Below are positions 33,841 through 33,978 of a stretch of DNA of 33,978 nt, in pieces. The DNA is from Cyanobacteriota bacterium (GTDB lineage Bacteria > Cyanobacteriota > Cyanobacteriia > Leptolyngbyales > Leptolyngbyaceae), in assembly GCA_026389365.1 (NCBI GenBank), contig JAPLHZ010000109.1:1-33978 (forward strand), given 5' to 3'. The position numbers were made by a program, and so were the translations under genes. Below the pieces are notes generated by a model. That model was not told where the DNA came from. It did not search any database and saw only the letters and a program-made list of their open reading frames with translations. Within the stretch, counting starts at the first letter, position 1. Each line of letters opens with the position of its first letter.

Positions 33841-33978
33841 CAGGGCTATTTCATTCTGAATAGAAGTTTAAGTGTGTTAAGACTAAAGCTAGCCAGTCGC
33901 TGAGCTTGAGCCATATTTTCAAACCCAAGATCACGATATAAATTGAGGGAAACATTCCGCGCAATGGCCCAAATTTGA
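33841..33978 (-). mobile_element. Partial insertion sequence (transposase 3' end and outer terminus)
   Basis: The element end is CAGGGCTATTTCATTCTGAA at 33841-33860, similar to the end of the left-edge element (CAGGG...TTTCAT.CT). It is oriented so that its transposase reads on the minus strand and stops at 33846, inside the terminal repeat. The remainder lies beyond the window. Confidence 0.55.
33846..33978 (-). CDS. Transposase C-terminal fragment, probably ISAs1-like (cut by window edge)
   Basis: A 43-codon open frame enters from the right edge and stops at 33846-33848. It reads IWAIARNVSLNLYRDLGFEN then MAQAQRLASFSLNTLKLLF, helical and basic, as I expect for the C-terminus of an ISAs1-like transposase (RN..LNL.R..GF.N.AQA.R). 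Location directly inside a CAGGG terminus supports this. It does not overlap the N-terminal part seen at 1-226, so identity of the two copies cannot be tested here. Confidence 0.6.
   Translation of the reverse strand, partial: QIWAIARNVSLNLYRDLGFENMAQAQRLASFSLNTLKLLFRMK

Overview
The window looks like chromosomal DNA of a cyanobacterium. It has a CP12 Calvin-cycle regulator, a Tab2/Atab2 protein, DUF3177 and DUF7734 proteins, a short three-domain S1 protein of the cyanobacterial type, a plastoquinone-type UbiA prenyltransferase, and frequent HIP1 octamers (GCGATCGC; I count at least 15). I cannot name genus or species. No rRNA, tRNA, CRISPR array or prophage was recognised.

Layout. Both ends lie inside insertion sequences: an ISAs1-like transposase N-terminus with its outer end at 330 (left), and what looks like the C-terminus of such a transposase with its outer end at 33841 (right). 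The span may therefore be a contig broken at repeats. Positions 478-3434 hold a compact three-gene operon: a YgiB-like DUF1190 protein, a YgiC-like ATP-grasp ligase and a ferritin-like di-iron protein. A SpoIID/LytB protein follows, converging on a minus-strand set DUF3177 > DUF7734 > glmM. CP12 and a FIST-domain protein diverge from a gene-free 617 bp gap; then come homoserine dehydrogenase, a two-gene cluster of unknown function and an aldo/keto reductase.

From 14.1 to 24.9 kb most genes are on the minus strand: an M23 peptidase, a GT87-like glycosyltransferase broken by a one-base frameshift and joined by ATGA to sfsA, purB, miaE, an LTxxQ periplasmic protein, a small secreted protein, purL and a fatty acid desaturase. 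An EamA transporter lies on the plus strand among them, and a 45-codon remnant of an ABC-2 permease sits between purB and miaE. The desaturase diverges from a cyclopropane-fatty-acid-synthase-like methyltransferase, suggesting a lipid-tailoring pair. ubiA and ppx diverge next; rps1, tab2, a WecB/TagA glycosyltransferase and ftsE follow on the plus strand. The right end has a Cys-rich small protein behind a strongly foldable leader and a conserved protein of unknown function.

Functionally the region mixes housekeeping (cell wall: glmM, SpoIID, M23, ftsE; purines: purB, purL; amino acids: hom; RNA and translation: miaE, rps1, tab2; carbon regulation: cp12) with two candidate tailoring modules. 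Intergenic regions carry a dispersed palindromic MITE-like family with full, core and fragmentary copies, plus several short tandem or inverted repeats. No single gene set is demonstrably an undescribed system. The strongest candidates are the ygiBC plus di-iron operon and the desaturase/methyltransferase pair.
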